A stretch of DNA of 28,174 nucleotides, taken from the NCBI GenBank assembly GCA_004124535.1, contig SCKQ01000028.1, positions 1 to 28,174 of the forward strand, read 5' to 3'. This DNA comes from Fidelibacterota bacterium. GTDB lineage: Bacteria; Marinisomatota; Marinisomatia; Marinisomatales; TCS55. The notes under the pieces are model-generated. The model was not told where the DNA came from and did no database searches. It was given only the letters and a program-made list of their open reading frames with translations. Made by a program: the position numbers and the translations under genes. This document shows positions 8,382 through 17,257 of this stretch, piece by piece. The first letter of the stretch is position 1; each line of letters starts with the position of its first letter.

Positions 8382-9216
8382 AATTATCTACGAAAAAAGC
8401 CATTAATCCTGCGATTGTACTGAATTTTAATACCTCGGAAAATCGTTTTGCCTGATCAATTTCAGGCGATTTCAGGAATGAAAATACAATCATTAACAAA
8501 GGTATTTCTACTCCTAAAAAAAGGACAACCAAATAAGGGATATCGTAATAACCGTTTAAATAAGGGAAAAGAGCTCCAGCTCCAATAATCAATGCTGAAA
8601 CAATTGCGAATTTTGCAGATTTTTCTAATCCGACTTTTGCAGGAAATGTATTTAAACCTGCTTTTGAGTCGCCTTCAATATCTGCCATGTCTTTAACAAA
8701 CTCTCGGAGAAAGGTGAGTCCAAAGGCTAAACATGACGGTATGATCATGGTTTCTATTTGACCAAAAGCAGCTCCGGAGAAAATAAACGCCAAGCCCAAG
8801 ATAATAGCCACAACGGCATTACCAATTAAAGGAGTACCCTTCAGGAATTTGCTGTAAATGATCATGGTGGGGAGGGCCAGGCCAATGGCGATAAACTGTG
8901 CTGATTTACTAAGTTCTAAAGTCAACACGCTGCCAATTACAAACAGTAATATGGCAATGGCCCTTGCCATTTTTATTTTTACTTGCCCTGTTACCAAGGG
9001 GCGCCGCGGACGATTAACCACGTCCGTTTTATAATCCATTACATCATTATAGGCATTGGCAGCGGCATTATAACAAACCACTACGAAGATAGTAACCAAA
9101 AGTATCTTCGTTTCATGCAGTCCATCCATAATGCTGGCGCAGACCACCATGGCAAGGGCCGAGGTAAGCAAGTTTAAGGGGCGTAAAAGTTCTATGTGGT
9201 GCCAGAGCATTTTCAT
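8371..9216 (-). CDS. UbiA-family membrane prenyltransferase, DGGGP-synthase-like
   Basis: A 281-residue polytopic membrane protein with about eight hydrophobic segments. The first Asp-rich motif is N57-D58-x-x-D61-x-x-x-D65 followed by RPRRPL. The second is D176-x-x-D179-x-x-x-D183 in KDMADIEGDS. UbiA enzymes join a polyprenyl diphosphate to an aromatic or polar acceptor. The NRPRRPL and DIEGD forms resemble the (S)-2,3-di-O-geranylgeranylglyceryl phosphate synthase-like group found in archaea and in many FCB bacteria. MenA, UbiA or chlorophyll/heme-type partners are less likely by motif and absent nearby. The gene overlaps prmC by 4 bases and dnaE by 11, so it is embedded in a housekeeping operon. 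Confidence 0.85.
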   Translation of the reverse strand: MKMLWHHIELLRPLNLLTSALAMVVCASIMDGLHETKILLVTIFVVVCYNAAANAYNDVMDYKTDVVNRPRRPLVTGQVKIKMARAIAILLFVIGSVLTLELSKSAQFIAIGLALPTMIIYSKFLKGTPLIGNAVVAIILGLAFIFSGAAFGQIETMIIPSCLAFGLTFLREFVKDMADIEGDSKAGLNTFPAKVGLEKSAKFAIVSALIIGAGALFPYLNGYYDIPYLVVLFLGVEIPLLMIVFSFLKSPEIDQAKRFSEVLKFSTIAGLMAFFVDNYVR

Positions 9217-10076
9217 ACCACCTGCACTTTGAGGATGCGATCATCTGTATTAAAATCAGCAATAAGCTCCAATTGAGCAAACCCTTTAGTATCAAAACAA
9301 GCGGTGGCTTTTTGCGGGTGTTCACCAAGACCCACTTCCAAAATGAGCCAGCCGCCAGGATGCACCCATTTTTGAGCCGTGTCAGCCAAGTGCCTGTAGA
9401 ACGTTAAGCCATCTTCATGATCCGTTAATGCCAGATCGGGCTCATAATCACGGACTTCTTTCATTAGTGTATCCATCTCATTTGTTGGAATATACGGCGG
9501 GTTCATGAGTAAGCCATCGTATACGGGCTCGGAGGGTGTAAACTGTAAGAAGTCTGTTTGTAAAAATTGCACATTAAATAGTTTGTTTATAGAGGCATTC
9601 TCTTCAGCTGTTACCAATGCTTCCGGAGATATATCCAACCCCAGAACACTCGCAGAGGGAATTTCAGCTGCCACAGAAATGGCAATACACCCAGATCCTG
9701 TACCAATATCTACGATCTGATGTTTTTCTAATTCCTGGAGTGTATAAATAGCTACATCTACCAATATTTCAGTTTCAGCTCGGGGTATTAGAACAGATTT
9801 GTTTACATTAAAACGGTGGCCATAAAATTCAGTCCAACCGGCTATATATTGTGCGGGCTCGCTCTTTATACGTCTGCTGATCCAATCTTGGAACAGTTCA
9901 CATTGCTTTTCAGACAGTTCATTTTTCTGAAGATATAATTCAGATTTAGAACAATTTAATAAAGACGATAAAAGCCACTCGGCTTCCTGTTTATTGTCTT
10001 CTAGTGAATGTACAAGTTCTGCAGCTGACCAGTTCAGCCAGTTTGTGATTTGGCCGTCTTGGGGGGCAGTGACCAT
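9213..10076 (-). CDS. prmC: Release factor glutamine methyltransferase
   Basis: A 287-residue SAM enzyme that N5-methylates the glutamine of the GGQ motif of release factors. It has the helical N-terminal domain (1-90), the linker strand FNVNKSVLIPRAETE (near 89-103), the SAM motif VDIGTGSGC (122-130) and the catalytic NPPY at 192-195. It immediately follows the release factor 1 gene: the prfA TAA abuts the prmC ATG (TAAATG), consistent with coupled synthesis of substrate and enzyme. It overlaps the next gene by 4 bases. The length is ordinary for PrmC. Confidence 0.96.
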   Translation of the reverse strand: MVTAPQDGQITNWLNWSAAELVHSLEDNKQEAEWLLSSLLNCSKSELYLQKNELSEKQCELFQDWISRRIKSEPAQYIAGWTEFYGHRFNVNKSVLIPRAETEILVDVAIYTLQELEKHQIVDIGTGSGCIAISVAAEIPSASVLGLDISPEALVTAEENASINKLFNVQFLQTDFLQFTPSEPVYDGLLMNPPYIPTNEMDTLMKEVRDYEPDLALTDHEDGLTFYRHLADTAQKWVHPGGWLILEVGLGEHPQKATACFDTKGFAQLELIADFNTDDRILKVQVV

Positions 10077-11138
10077 TTAATCGCCAGACAGCTGTTCCTG
10101 CTGTTCCGACAATTTTAACTGTTCAATTAATTCAGAAATATCTCCATCCATTACACTTTCAAGGTTATAGGCAGTATAATTGATGCGGTGATCTGTAATT
10201 CGCCCTTGGGGGAAATTGTATGTGCGAATCTTTGCTGACCTATCACCGGTAGAAACCATGGACTTTCGTGTATTAGCACGTTCTTGAGCTAATCGTTCTT
10301 GTTCTTGAGCCAACAATCTTGAGCGCAACACTTTCATAGCTAATATCCTATTCTGATGCTGCGATTTTTCATCCTGGCAAGAGACAACTAAACCTGATGG
10401 AATGTGTGTAATACGAATGGCTGATTCTGTTTTATTGACGTGCTGTCCGCCGGCACCGCTGGCCCGGAATGTATCAATTTTCAAATCGCCTTCATTTATT
10501 TCAATTTCTGCTTCTTCTGCCTCAGGAAGTACGGCCACAGTTGCAGCTGATGTGTGTACTCGCCCACCAGACTCTGTTTTGGGAACGCGCTGAACACGGT
10601 GCACACCGCTTTCATATTTTATGAGTCCGTAAGCGCCATTACCCGTAATTGAAAAAATAACCTCTTTATAACCGCCAATCCCGGTATCATTCATTGCCAT
10701 CACTTCACATTTCCAGCTATTGCGTTCAGCAAACCGTGTATAAAGACGATAGAGGTCTGCCGCAAATAATGCTGCTTCTTCGCCACCTGTTCCGGCCCGG
10801 ATTTCAACAATGGTATTTTTGTTATCATTAGGATCTTTTGGTAGAAGCATAAATTTTAATTCATTTTCCAATTTGACTTTTTTCCCCTTAAGTCCAGATA
10901 ATTCTTCCTGTGCGATTTCTTTTAATTCATCATCATCCCCTGCAAGAATTTCTTCATCATCAGCTATATGCTGTAGTACCACTAAATATTCCTGTCCTTT
11001 GAGTACAATTGGAGCTAATTGACTATGTTCCTGTGCTGTTTCTTTTAACTTGTCATGATCATTCACAATAGCAGGATCTGCTAATAAATTGCTTAATTCT
11101 TCATGGCGGGCAATGACTGTTTCTATTTTATCTTTCAC
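10077..11138 (-). CDS. prfA: Peptide chain release factor 1
   Basis: At 353 residues this is a full-length class I release factor. GGQ, which triggers peptidyl-tRNA hydrolysis, is at 230-232 in [13 protein letters not shown]. The stop-codon recognition tripeptide is PKT at 186-188, the PxT form of RF1, which reads UAA and UAG; RF2 would have SPF. The N-terminal helical domain and the [11 protein letters not shown] block are normal. The start is GTG, sharing GTGA with the stop of the DUF1385 gene. RF1 presence argues that UAG is a regular stop in this organism, which matters for the acyl-CoA synthetase gene at the right edge. Confidence 0.97.
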   Translation of the reverse strand: MKDKIETVIARHEELSNLLADPAIVNDHDKLKETAQEHSQLAPIVLKGQEYLVVLQHIADDEEILAGDDDELKEIAQEELSGLKGKKVKLENELKFMLLPKDPNDNKNTIVEIRAGTGGEEAALFAADLYRLYTRFAERNSWKCEVMAMNDTGIGGYKEVIFSITGNGAYGLIKYESGVHRVQRVPKTESGGRVHTSAATVAVLPEAEEAEIEINEGDLKIDTFRASGAGGQHVNKTESAIRITHIPSGLVVSCQDEKSQHQNRILAMKVLRSRLLAQEQERLAQERANTRKSMVSTGDRSAKIRTYNFPQGRITDHRINYTAYNLESVMDGDISELIEQLKLSEQQEQLSGD

Positions 11139-12073
11139 CCGATAGCCTCAGCTGTGTATTCCTTGCCAATCATTTCATTATATTTATCGCCAAAGGCACT
11201 TTGCAATGCAGTGATGGCCACATCCACCATATCATCTTCGGGTGGTTGTGTCGTAATGCGCTGCAACCACAATCCCGGCGCACGTAAAGACCTAAAGAAC
11301 AATGATTCATCTTTACGGGCTGTTATTTTAATAATCTCATAGGAAATTCCTGCAACCAGTGGCATCAGCGGCAGATGAAAGGCCAAGCGATGAAAAATGG
11401 TGATTTCACCAAATATGGCCATGACAATTGTGTCTATCAAGGCAAACACAAGGATAGCTGATAAAAGTACAATGAACATAAAACTTGTCCCGCAGCGGGG
11501 ATGATATGTAGAGAAAGATTGTGCGTTATCAACATTAACATCTTGTCCGGATTCAAAGTTGAATACAACACGATGCTCCGCCCCATGGTAGCGAAATAGA
11601 CGTTTTACATCTTTCATCATGGATATAGCCAATAAATACAGAATAAAAAAAGATATGCGGAATAATCCTGAAATCAGGTTAAAAGCCAATGCATCTGTTT
11701 CAATATCCAAAAGCCATGTAGTTAGCCCTAAAGGAGCCACAACAAACATGCTGACGGCTAATAAAACAGCAAATAATGTTGAAAACAAACTTGCAAGTTT
11801 GCCAGGTTGTTTTTCTGCTTCCTCAGGCATAGCAATATCCGCTGACCACTGTAAAGTTTTCATTCCCATTTTCATGGATTCGAATAAAGCCATTATACCC
11901 CGCAGGATGGGTCTTTTCCAGAAACCTGACGTTTGCACTCGCGATGTGAAATCATGTTTATCCACGTGAACCTTTCCTTCAGGATCGCGAACAGCCGTGG
12001 CATAGGCTCCCGGCACGCGCATCATTACACCTTCAATGACGGCTTGACCGCCAACAAGGATGGATGGTTTCAT
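11135..12073 (-). CDS. DUF1385 (YqhQ-like) membrane protein
   Basis: The N-terminus [18 protein letters not shown] is the hallmark opening of DUF1385 proteins, so I place the start at the ATG at 12073 (312 residues). An in-frame ATG at 12097 and a TTG at 12103 are possible but would add ten poorly conserved residues and sit against the rpmE terminator. Several hydrophobic segments (about 100-125, 135-165, 205-260) make it an integral membrane protein. [14 protein letters not shown] stretch and CGTSF block contain the His/Glu/Cys residues behind the proposed metal-dependent role. Function is unproven. The association with L31, RF1 and PrmC genes is also seen in Firmicutes, supporting the family call. 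Confidence 0.9.
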   Translation of the reverse strand: MKPSILVGGQAVIEGVMMRVPGAYATAVRDPEGKVHVDKHDFTSRVQTSGFWKRPILRGIMALFESMKMGMKTLQWSADIAMPEEAEKQPGKLASLFSTLFAVLLAVSMFVVAPLGLTTWLLDIETDALAFNLISGLFRISFFILYLLAISMMKDVKRLFRYHGAEHRVVFNFESGQDVNVDNAQSFSTYHPRCGTSFMFIVLLSAILVFALIDTIVMAIFGEITIFHRLAFHLPLMPLVAGISYEIIKITARKDESLFFRSLRAPGLWLQRITTQPPEDDMVDVAITALQSAFGDKYNEMIGKEYTAEAIG

Positions 12074-12101
12074 TATGGTTAATATCAAGTGTTTCATAGA
12101 C

Positions 12102-12145
12102 AAAAAAATGGCTCCAAAAAGGATATACCTGTTCCCGGAGCCATT
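12102..12145 (-). terminator. Intrinsic terminator after rpmE
   Basis: A perfect 9-base inverted repeat (AATGGCTCC at 12107-12115 with GGAGCCATT at 12137-12145) closes a 21-base loop. On the minus strand it is followed by a run of seven T. It lies 16 bases after the rpmE stop and just before the DUF1385 gene, so it should end or attenuate the rho-rpmE transcript. Confidence 0.8.
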
Positions 12146-12160
12146 ATACTTTTTGTTTAG

Positions 12161-12367
12161 TTACTGGGCTGCTTTGGCGTATTTCTCTCTAAATTTTTCA
12201 ATACGACCAGCTGTGTCTACCAGTTTCTGCTTTCCTGAAAAGAAAGGATGACAGACTGAGCAGATATCGATCCGCTGGTCACCCAAAGTACTGTATACTT
12301 CAAATGTATGTCCACAGGCACAATGTACCTTGCCAAGTATATAGTCGGGATGTATTCCCTGTTTCAT
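12161..12367 (-). CDS. rpmE: 50S ribosomal protein L31
   Basis: A 68-residue protein with the standard L31 layout: MKQGIHPDY start, zinc-type cysteines at 16, 18, 36 and 39 (VHCACGHTF and [14 protein letters not shown]), and a basic [14 protein letters not shown] tail. The cysteines make it the zinc-containing (C+) form rather than the zinc-independent paralogue. An AAAGGGG Shine-Dalgarno lies 7 bases ahead of the ATG. It follows the aminotransferase gene by 12 bases and precedes a strong terminator, making it the last gene of the rho-side operon. Confidence 0.97.
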   Translation of the reverse strand: MKQGIHPDYILGKVHCACGHTFEVYSTLGDQRIDICSVCHPFFSGKQKLVDTAGRIEKFREKYAKAAQ

Positions 12368-12379
12368 TATAAAACCCCT

Positions 12380-13591
12380 TTAAATTAATTTTTCTAAAAC
12401 GCTTGCCACCTTCGATAAACCTCGTTTTATCGTCTCTTTATCTGTGGCACACGAAAATCTTATATGCCCCGGTGCACCAAAACCATCTCCAGGTACCGTG
12501 ACTACAGCCTCCGAAGTTAATATATATTCACTCAGGTCGAAAGAATCCTGAATAACTTTTCCATTTGCTTTTTTCCCAATATATTCAGAAAAATTTGGGA
12601 ATGTATAAAAGGCCCCTCCAGGTGTTGCACAGGAGACCCTTGGTATGTCATTTAACAGCTTAACCATCAGATCACGGCGCTCTCTGAATTGTAAGCGCAT
12701 GTCTTCTACAGGCTGCTGATCACCTGTTAAAGCAGCGATACCGGCCCGCTGTCCAATCGAATTTGCGCAGGACGTTGACTGACCTTGTATCTTACTCATT
12801 GCCTTTATGATTATTTCATCCCCAGCCGCGTAACCGATTCGCCAGCCTGTCATAGCGTAGGTTTTAGAAAGACTCAAACAGGTAACAACTCGAGCACCAA
12901 TATTATGGTCACGATTAAGTTTTTCTATACTAATAAATTCTCCATCAAACACCAGACGTTCATAACATTCATCTGAAATCACGGTCCAGTCATGCTGCAC
13001 AGCCATTTTCAATAAGCGGATCAAGGCCTTTACCCCCCATACCCCACCCGTAGGATTTGAAGGTGAATTGACTATCACACCTTTTATTGCAGGTGTTATC
13101 TTTTTTTCAAGATCGTCAAAATCTGCTTCAAATTGTTTATCGGGTAGTGTATCAATTAAAACCGGTTCAGCATCTGCAAGGCGTACAAATTCAGGGAAAG
13201 ATACCCAGTAGGGAACAAAGATAATGACTTCATCTCCTTTATCAAACAATACCTGACAGGCATTATATAAACTTTGCTTTTCACCATTGGAAACGAGGAT
13301 TTCAGAAGGTGTGTATTCTAAACCATTTTCACGTTTAAGTTTTTCACAAATGGCTTGGCGCAGCTCAATCATCCCGGGTCCGGCTGTATACTTTGTGAAG
13401 CCAGCATCCATGGCAGCTTTCCCGGCTGCAATGATGTGTTCCGGTGTGTTGAAATCAGGTTCACCAACACTGAAATTAATCACATCAATTCCTTGGGATC
13501 TCATTTCAGCAGCCTTCGTAGCCATTTCCAGGGTAAACGAAGGCTTTATCCGCGCAACCCGGGACGCCAGTTTTACAGTTTGGGGAGTCAC
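12380..13591 (-). CDS. aspC: Aspartate aminotransferase (class I, subgroup I-gamma like)
   Basis: The 403-residue protein is a fold-type I PLP enzyme. Signature blocks are GEPDFNTPEH (43-52), NSPSNPTGG (175-183), SDECY (206-210), the PLP Lys243 in SLSKTYAMTGWRIGY, and an arginine near the C-terminus in GHIRFSCAT for the substrate alpha-carboxylate. It transfers the amino group between aspartate and 2-oxoglutarate; some members also use prephenate. The start is a GTG at 13591 directly abutting the TAA of the Cas6b-like gene (TAAGTG), so the two are coupled. A related tyrosine/aromatic or alanine specificity cannot be excluded from sequence. Confidence 0.9.
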   Translation of the reverse strand: MTPQTVKLASRVARIKPSFTLEMATKAAEMRSQGIDVINFSVGEPDFNTPEHIIAAGKAAMDAGFTKYTAGPGMIELRQAICEKLKRENGLEYTPSEILVSNGEKQSLYNACQVLFDKGDEVIIFVPYWVSFPEFVRLADAEPVLIDTLPDKQFEADFDDLEKKITPAIKGVIVNSPSNPTGGVWGVKALIRLLKMAVQHDWTVISDECYERLVFDGEFISIEKLNRDHNIGARVVTCLSLSKTYAMTGWRIGYAAGDEIIIKAMSKIQGQSTSCANSIGQRAGIAALTGDQQPVEDMRLQFRERRDLMVKLLNDIPRVSCATPGGAFYTFPNFSEYIGKKANGKVIQDSFDLSEYILTSEAVVTVPGDGFGAPGHIRFSCATDKETIKRGLSKVASVLEKLI

Positions 13592-14581
13592 TTAAAGTTT
13601 GTGCTGCTTTTTATGAAATTCGGGACTGTTAAATTTGTCGTCTTCAGGATTAATATATTCTTTTTTATCCTGCTTTGGTTCTGGAAGCACAGGAACTTTA
13701 TTTTCCACAATGTCAAATTCCTCTGTCAGCACTTTTTTTGTTCTTTTTTTCGTTTTACGCTTTTTGGCTATGTGTCGTTTAGGTTTTGGAACATCTTCTA
13801 CAGTTACTCCTTCTAACTCTGATACAGCCATACCTTCAGATTGAGATTGAGCTCCATCTTTATTCTGTTCTCGTAGGCTGGTTTCATCAAACTGAAACGA
13901 TTGTGGGTTAAACATCCCGTACACAGCACCATAACCACGTGTAATACCGTTGCCAATACCCAAGTAATTTGGTAGAAGAAAATTAGTTCTAAATTCTCCA
14001 GAAAAAGCTCCCCAGTTACGTTCATCTACCGGTTTAGGAAACATAGATGTCAAATTTACTTTTGTGAAAATTTTGTCCTGAAGTTCTACTCCCATTTCCC
14101 GGGATAAAAAAACAATATTTTGTCCTAGCAAACGGTTCAAAAACCCGATACGCTCATTGTTATTCAAAAATCGATAGCGGCTGCCTGTCATCTGATTCAA
14201 GGCCACCCACGGTGTCAATAAGCGATAACGAATCAACCGATCAACAGCTCTAAACTGGTCATCTTTTACATTTACTTCCGTATCAAACACTTGAAAAGTA
14301 ATGTTTCCAAAATCTAAAATATCCAACCGCCCAGCTAATTCAACGATAGGATCTACACCTTCATGAATTCCAATCATATATACTTGCTCATTCAGTATTT
14401 TAATCTGAACGCGGGGGTACAAAAATCGGTCTCTATACGTACCATCCATCATTGGCACAATCTCTAAATCAGGGAACTGGCGCATAAAGACACCTTTGAC
14501 TTGATAAGGTGTTTTTCTAACTGGTTTATCAGTTATTATTCGAGCAATAACTGTCCGAATTGGAGGACTGCTATATTCCAT
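13592..14581 (-). CDS. Cas6b-like RAMP protein with lysine-rich tail, no CRISPR nearby
   Basis: The protein has 329 residues. Residues 1-225 resemble Cas6b CRISPR RNA endonucleases: KTPYQVKGVFMRQFP (23-37), FLYPRVQIKI (53-62) with GIHEGVDP (71-78) for the N-domain, then LLTPWVALNQ (121-130). The RAMP glycine loop is LPNYLGIGNGITRGYGAVYG (203-222), close to the family pattern LPxYxGxGKSVSRGFG. The usual catalytic His region before YPxVQ lacks a histidine (MMDGTYRDRF), and the only His in the fold is 73, so RNA cleavage may be lost. Residues about 230-329 form an acidic then strongly basic, low-complexity tail (KPKRHIAKKRKTKKRTKK at 266-283), suited to nucleic-acid binding. It lies between rho and aspC in the same transcription unit; a GAGG precedes the ATG by 8 bases. 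Family assignment is from memory of motifs. Confidence 0.65.
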   Translation of the reverse strand: MEYSSPPIRTVIARIITDKPVRKTPYQVKGVFMRQFPDLEIVPMMDGTYRDRFLYPRVQIKILNEQVYMIGIHEGVDPIVELAGRLDILDFGNITFQVFDTEVNVKDDQFRAVDRLIRYRLLTPWVALNQMTGSRYRFLNNNERIGFLNRLLGQNIVFLSREMGVELQDKIFTKVNLTSMFPKPVDERNWGAFSGEFRTNFLLPNYLGIGNGITRGYGAVYGMFNPQSFQFDETSLREQNKDGAQSQSEGMAVSELEGVTVEDVPKPKRHIAKKRKTKKRTKKVLTEEFDIVENKVPVLPEPKQDKKEYINPEDDKFNSPEFHKKQHKL

Positions 14582-14641
14582 ATATATACCTCATAAGCTA
14601 AATATATTAAAAAGTTCTACACCTTTCAGTTGAAATTAAAC

Positions 14642-15889
14642 TTACTGGCTCATTGTTTCCATAAATTCTTCATTCGATTTTGTTCGCTTCATCCTCGTCA
14701 GCATAAACTCCATGGCTTCAATAACATTCATCTCATTAAGCAGTTTTCGCAGTATCCACATGCGCGCTAATATTTTTTTATCCAACAATAATTCTTCTTT
14801 TCTTGTCCCAGAGCGGATTATATCAAAGGAAGGATAAACCCTACGATCGCTTAAGCGTCGGTCCAACACCAATTCCATATTGCCGGTACCTTTAAACTCT
14901 TCGAAGATTACTTCGTCCATGCGGCTGCCAGTATCAATGAGAGCGGTAGAAATAATTGTCAGACTGCCGCTTTCTTCAGTATTCCGAGCTGCTCCAAAAA
15001 ATTGTTTTGGCTTTTTCAGTGCATTGGAATCCACGCCCCCGGAAAGAATCTTTCCACTGTGGGGAATAACTGCATTGTGGGCTCTTCCCAAGCGCGTCAA
15101 ACTGTCAAGCAGGATAACTACATCATCGCCGTATTCCACCATGCGTCTTGCTTTCTGCAGGACCATGTCTGCCACAGCCACGTGCCGTTCCGGAGGTTCG
15201 TCAAATGTTGAACTGATCACTTCGGCATCCACATGACGTTTCATGTCTGTGACTTCTTCAGGACGTTCATCAATAAGTAAAATGATTAATTTTACCTTTG
15301 GATGATTTTTCAAAAGTGCATTAGCTATTTTCTGCAGTAATATCGTTTTACCCGTTTTAGGCTGAGCAACAATCAGTCCACGTTGACCTTTGCCGATGGG
15401 TGAAATAAGATCCATGATTCGAGTAGATAAGTCTTTCGGATCATATTCAAGGTTGAATTTTTCTTCAGGATAAAGCGGGGTCAGGTTATCAAAAAGGATT
15501 GTCTGTTTGACATGATCCGGACTTTTGTCATTCACAGTTTCCATTTTTAACAGTGCATAAAACCGTTCTTTATCCTTCGGTTTACGAATCTGTCCATATA
15601 CAGAATGACCCGTTCGCAGGCCGAAGCGCTTGATCTGTGAAGGGCTTACATAAATGTCATCGGGGCCGGGTAAATAGTTAAAATCGGGGCTGCGCAGAAA
15701 ACCGTAGCCTTCATTTAATACTTCTAGAACACCCTTGGAGTGTAAAACACCTTCTTTTTCATTTTGTGTTTCCAATATGTTGACAATCAATTCCTGTTTA
15801 TTCAAACCGGAATAACCCGCGATTTCTAGATCCTGGGCCACTTTTGCCAACTCTTTTATGTTCAAGGATTGTAATTGATTAACATCCAT
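14642..15889 (-). CDS. rho: Transcription termination factor Rho
   Basis: A 415-residue RNA-dependent hexameric helicase. It has the N-terminal Rho-N helices (1-45), a cold-shock-like RNA-binding domain with the GYGFLR RNP motif (61-66), and the RecA-type core with Walker [13 protein letters not shown] (171-182, Lys181). The Walker B strand is [14 protein letters not shown], and [20 protein letters not shown] is the Q/R-loop region. Length matches E. coli Rho, with no extra insertion domain. The P-loop carries Gln and Thr where the common form is APPKAGKT. GGAG lies 10 bases before the ATG. It heads a run with the Cas6b-like protein, aspC and rpmE. Confidence 0.97.
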   Translation of the reverse strand: MDVNQLQSLNIKELAKVAQDLEIAGYSGLNKQELIVNILETQNEKEGVLHSKGVLEVLNEGYGFLRSPDFNYLPGPDDIYVSPSQIKRFGLRTGHSVYGQIRKPKDKERFYALLKMETVNDKSPDHVKQTILFDNLTPLYPEEKFNLEYDPKDLSTRIMDLISPIGKGQRGLIVAQPKTGKTILLQKIANALLKNHPKVKLIILLIDERPEEVTDMKRHVDAEVISSTFDEPPERHVAVADMVLQKARRMVEYGDDVVILLDSLTRLGRAHNAVIPHSGKILSGGVDSNALKKPKQFFGAARNTEESGSLTIISTALIDTGSRMDEVIFEEFKGTGNMELVLDRRLSDRRVYPSFDIIRSGTRKEELLLDKKILARMWILRKLLNEMNVIEAMEFMLTRMKRTKSNEEFMETMSQ

Positions 15890-15941
15890 ATATAAATAAC
15901 TCCAATTGAATATGTGTTAAAGTTGAATTTTAAAATTTGTC

Positions 15942-15975
15942 TAAAAAGTGATGCCCCTGCGGGAGCAGGCGCTTA
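15942..15975 (-). terminator. Possible terminator between folC and rho
   Basis: CCTGC (15956-15960) and GCAGG (15965-15969) form a tight GC hairpin with a 4-base loop, extended imperfectly on both sides. On the minus strand a CTTTTTAG run begins about 7 bases after the stem. It lies 20 bases after the folC stop. The stem is short and the T-run slightly displaced, so activity is uncertain. Confidence 0.45.
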
Positions 15976-15991
15976 CAGCGTTGAAATTACT

Positions 15992-17257
15992 CTAAATCAC
16001 TCCTGTGTCAAAGGGAAATTGAAAATGCTCAAAAACAGGTTTTGCCATGTAATGTGAACCAAATATGATACCGGGGTGGCCGTTGAGTAAATATGATGTA
16101 AAATCGTCAAATCGTTTCATCAGTTCTGCTGCGATACCATGTTTACTTAAGTTCATAGATAAAGTTTCTGATCTCATCAATAATCCCTGTTCGTCATCCA
16201 TAACCAATAATTTTCCAAATTTCCCGTGTATCACATTCGCAATAAGTTCTAATTCTTTATCTTCCTTAAGTGCAAATAAACCTATGGGCTTTTTCTCAAA
16301 TATATTATTTGCAGTTTTTAGTATAGACTTGATGCCCTGTTCATTATGTGCTACATCATAAATAACATGCGGGTCGTTGGATAAAACCTGAAATCGCCCT
16401 GGCCAAGTTGCATTAAGTAAACCAATTCTAATGTGATCATCATTAACTGGACTTCCGAATTCCCTTACTGCTGCAACCGCTAAGGATGCATTCTGTGCTT
16501 GATGTTCACCTATAAGAGTTAATTGATAATCTAAATCATCTTGACGAAAAAAAGTTCCAGCCATTGATATGGTGCAATCGGTGGGTGAATCAACAAACAT
16601 TAAATACGCATCTACCTCTGCTGCTTTTTGCACTAGTACGTTTTTTACAGCATTTTCCTGATGACTACTGATAACCGGTGTTTTTTCTTTAATGATTCCT
16701 GCTTTTTCCCGAGCGATAGATTTTAGTTCATTTCCCAAGAGATCACTATGGTCCATGCTTATAGGTGTGATGACAGCAATTTTCGGTTCAATTACATTTG
16801 TAGAATCCAGCCGTCCTCCCAAGCCTGTTTCTATAACAGCAACATCGACTTTTTTTTGCTTAAAGTACCAAAAAGCCATGGCGGATGTCGTTTCAAAAAA
16901 TGTGCTCTCAATACGTCGAATATCAGCGGAAAATAATTTCATATATTCAACGATCTTTTCATCAGCTATGGGAACCCCATTCACCCGAATACGTTCGTTG
17001 AACCGTACTAGATGAGGTGACGAATACAAACCAACTTTTAACCCAGTGGCGCGCAAGATAGATAAGATAAATGCTGCGGTTGACCCTTTTCCATTGGTTC
17101 CCGCCAAGTGGATAAATTTTAATTGATGATGAGGGTTTCCACATGCATCAAGTAATTGTTGCGTGTGTTCCAGCCCTGTTTTAATTCCTAAACGTTGTAA
17201 ACTATATAAATCCTTTAGAAGTTTCTGGAAATCAGATGCCATGAATTGTCTGGACAT
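15992..17257 (-). CDS. folC: Dihydrofolate synthase / folylpolyglutamate synthase
   Basis: The 421-residue protein is a Mur-ligase-fold ATP-dependent ligase of folate metabolism. It carries the P-loop LAGTNGKGST (51-60), the SSPHLVRFNERIRVNG block, ETGLGGRLDSTN, and the ITPISMDHSDLLG metal/folate site, all typical of FolC. It adds glutamate to dihydropteroate and then to reduced folates. Start choice is Met1 at 17257 or Met6 at 17242; either way it overlaps the murI gene (by 26 or 11 bases), indicating translational coupling. Confidence 0.95.
   Translation of the reverse strand: MSRQFMASDFQKLLKDLYSLQRLGIKTGLEHTQQLLDACGNPHHQLKFIHLAGTNGKGSTAAFILSILRATGLKVGLYSSPHLVRFNERIRVNGVPIADEKIVEYMKLFSADIRRIESTFFETTSAMAFWYFKQKKVDVAVIETGLGGRLDSTNVIEPKIAVITPISMDHSDLLGNELKSIAREKAGIIKEKTPVISSHQENAVKNVLVQKAAEVDAYLMFVDSPTDCTISMAGTFFRQDDLDYQLTLIGEHQAQNASLAVAAVREFGSPVNDDHIRIGLLNATWPGRFQVLSNDPHVIYDVAHNEQGIKSILKTANNIFEKKPIGLFALKEDKELELIANVIHGKFGKLLVMDDEQGLLMRSETLSMNLSKHGIAAELMKRFDDFTSYLLNGHPGIIFGSHYMAKPVFEHFQFPFDTGVI

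Noticed and set aside
12074..12103. TTG at 12103 or ATG at 12097 as start of the DUF1385 gene
   Set aside because: These starts fall against the rpmE terminator T-run and add residues not typical of the family, whose conserved opening is [14 protein letters not shown] at 12073.
13355..13816. 153-codon plus-strand open frame
   Set aside because: It lies antisense across the aspC/Cas6b-like junction, where both minus-strand genes have clear family motifs. Its translation (rich in F, R, H) looks like an antisense shadow.
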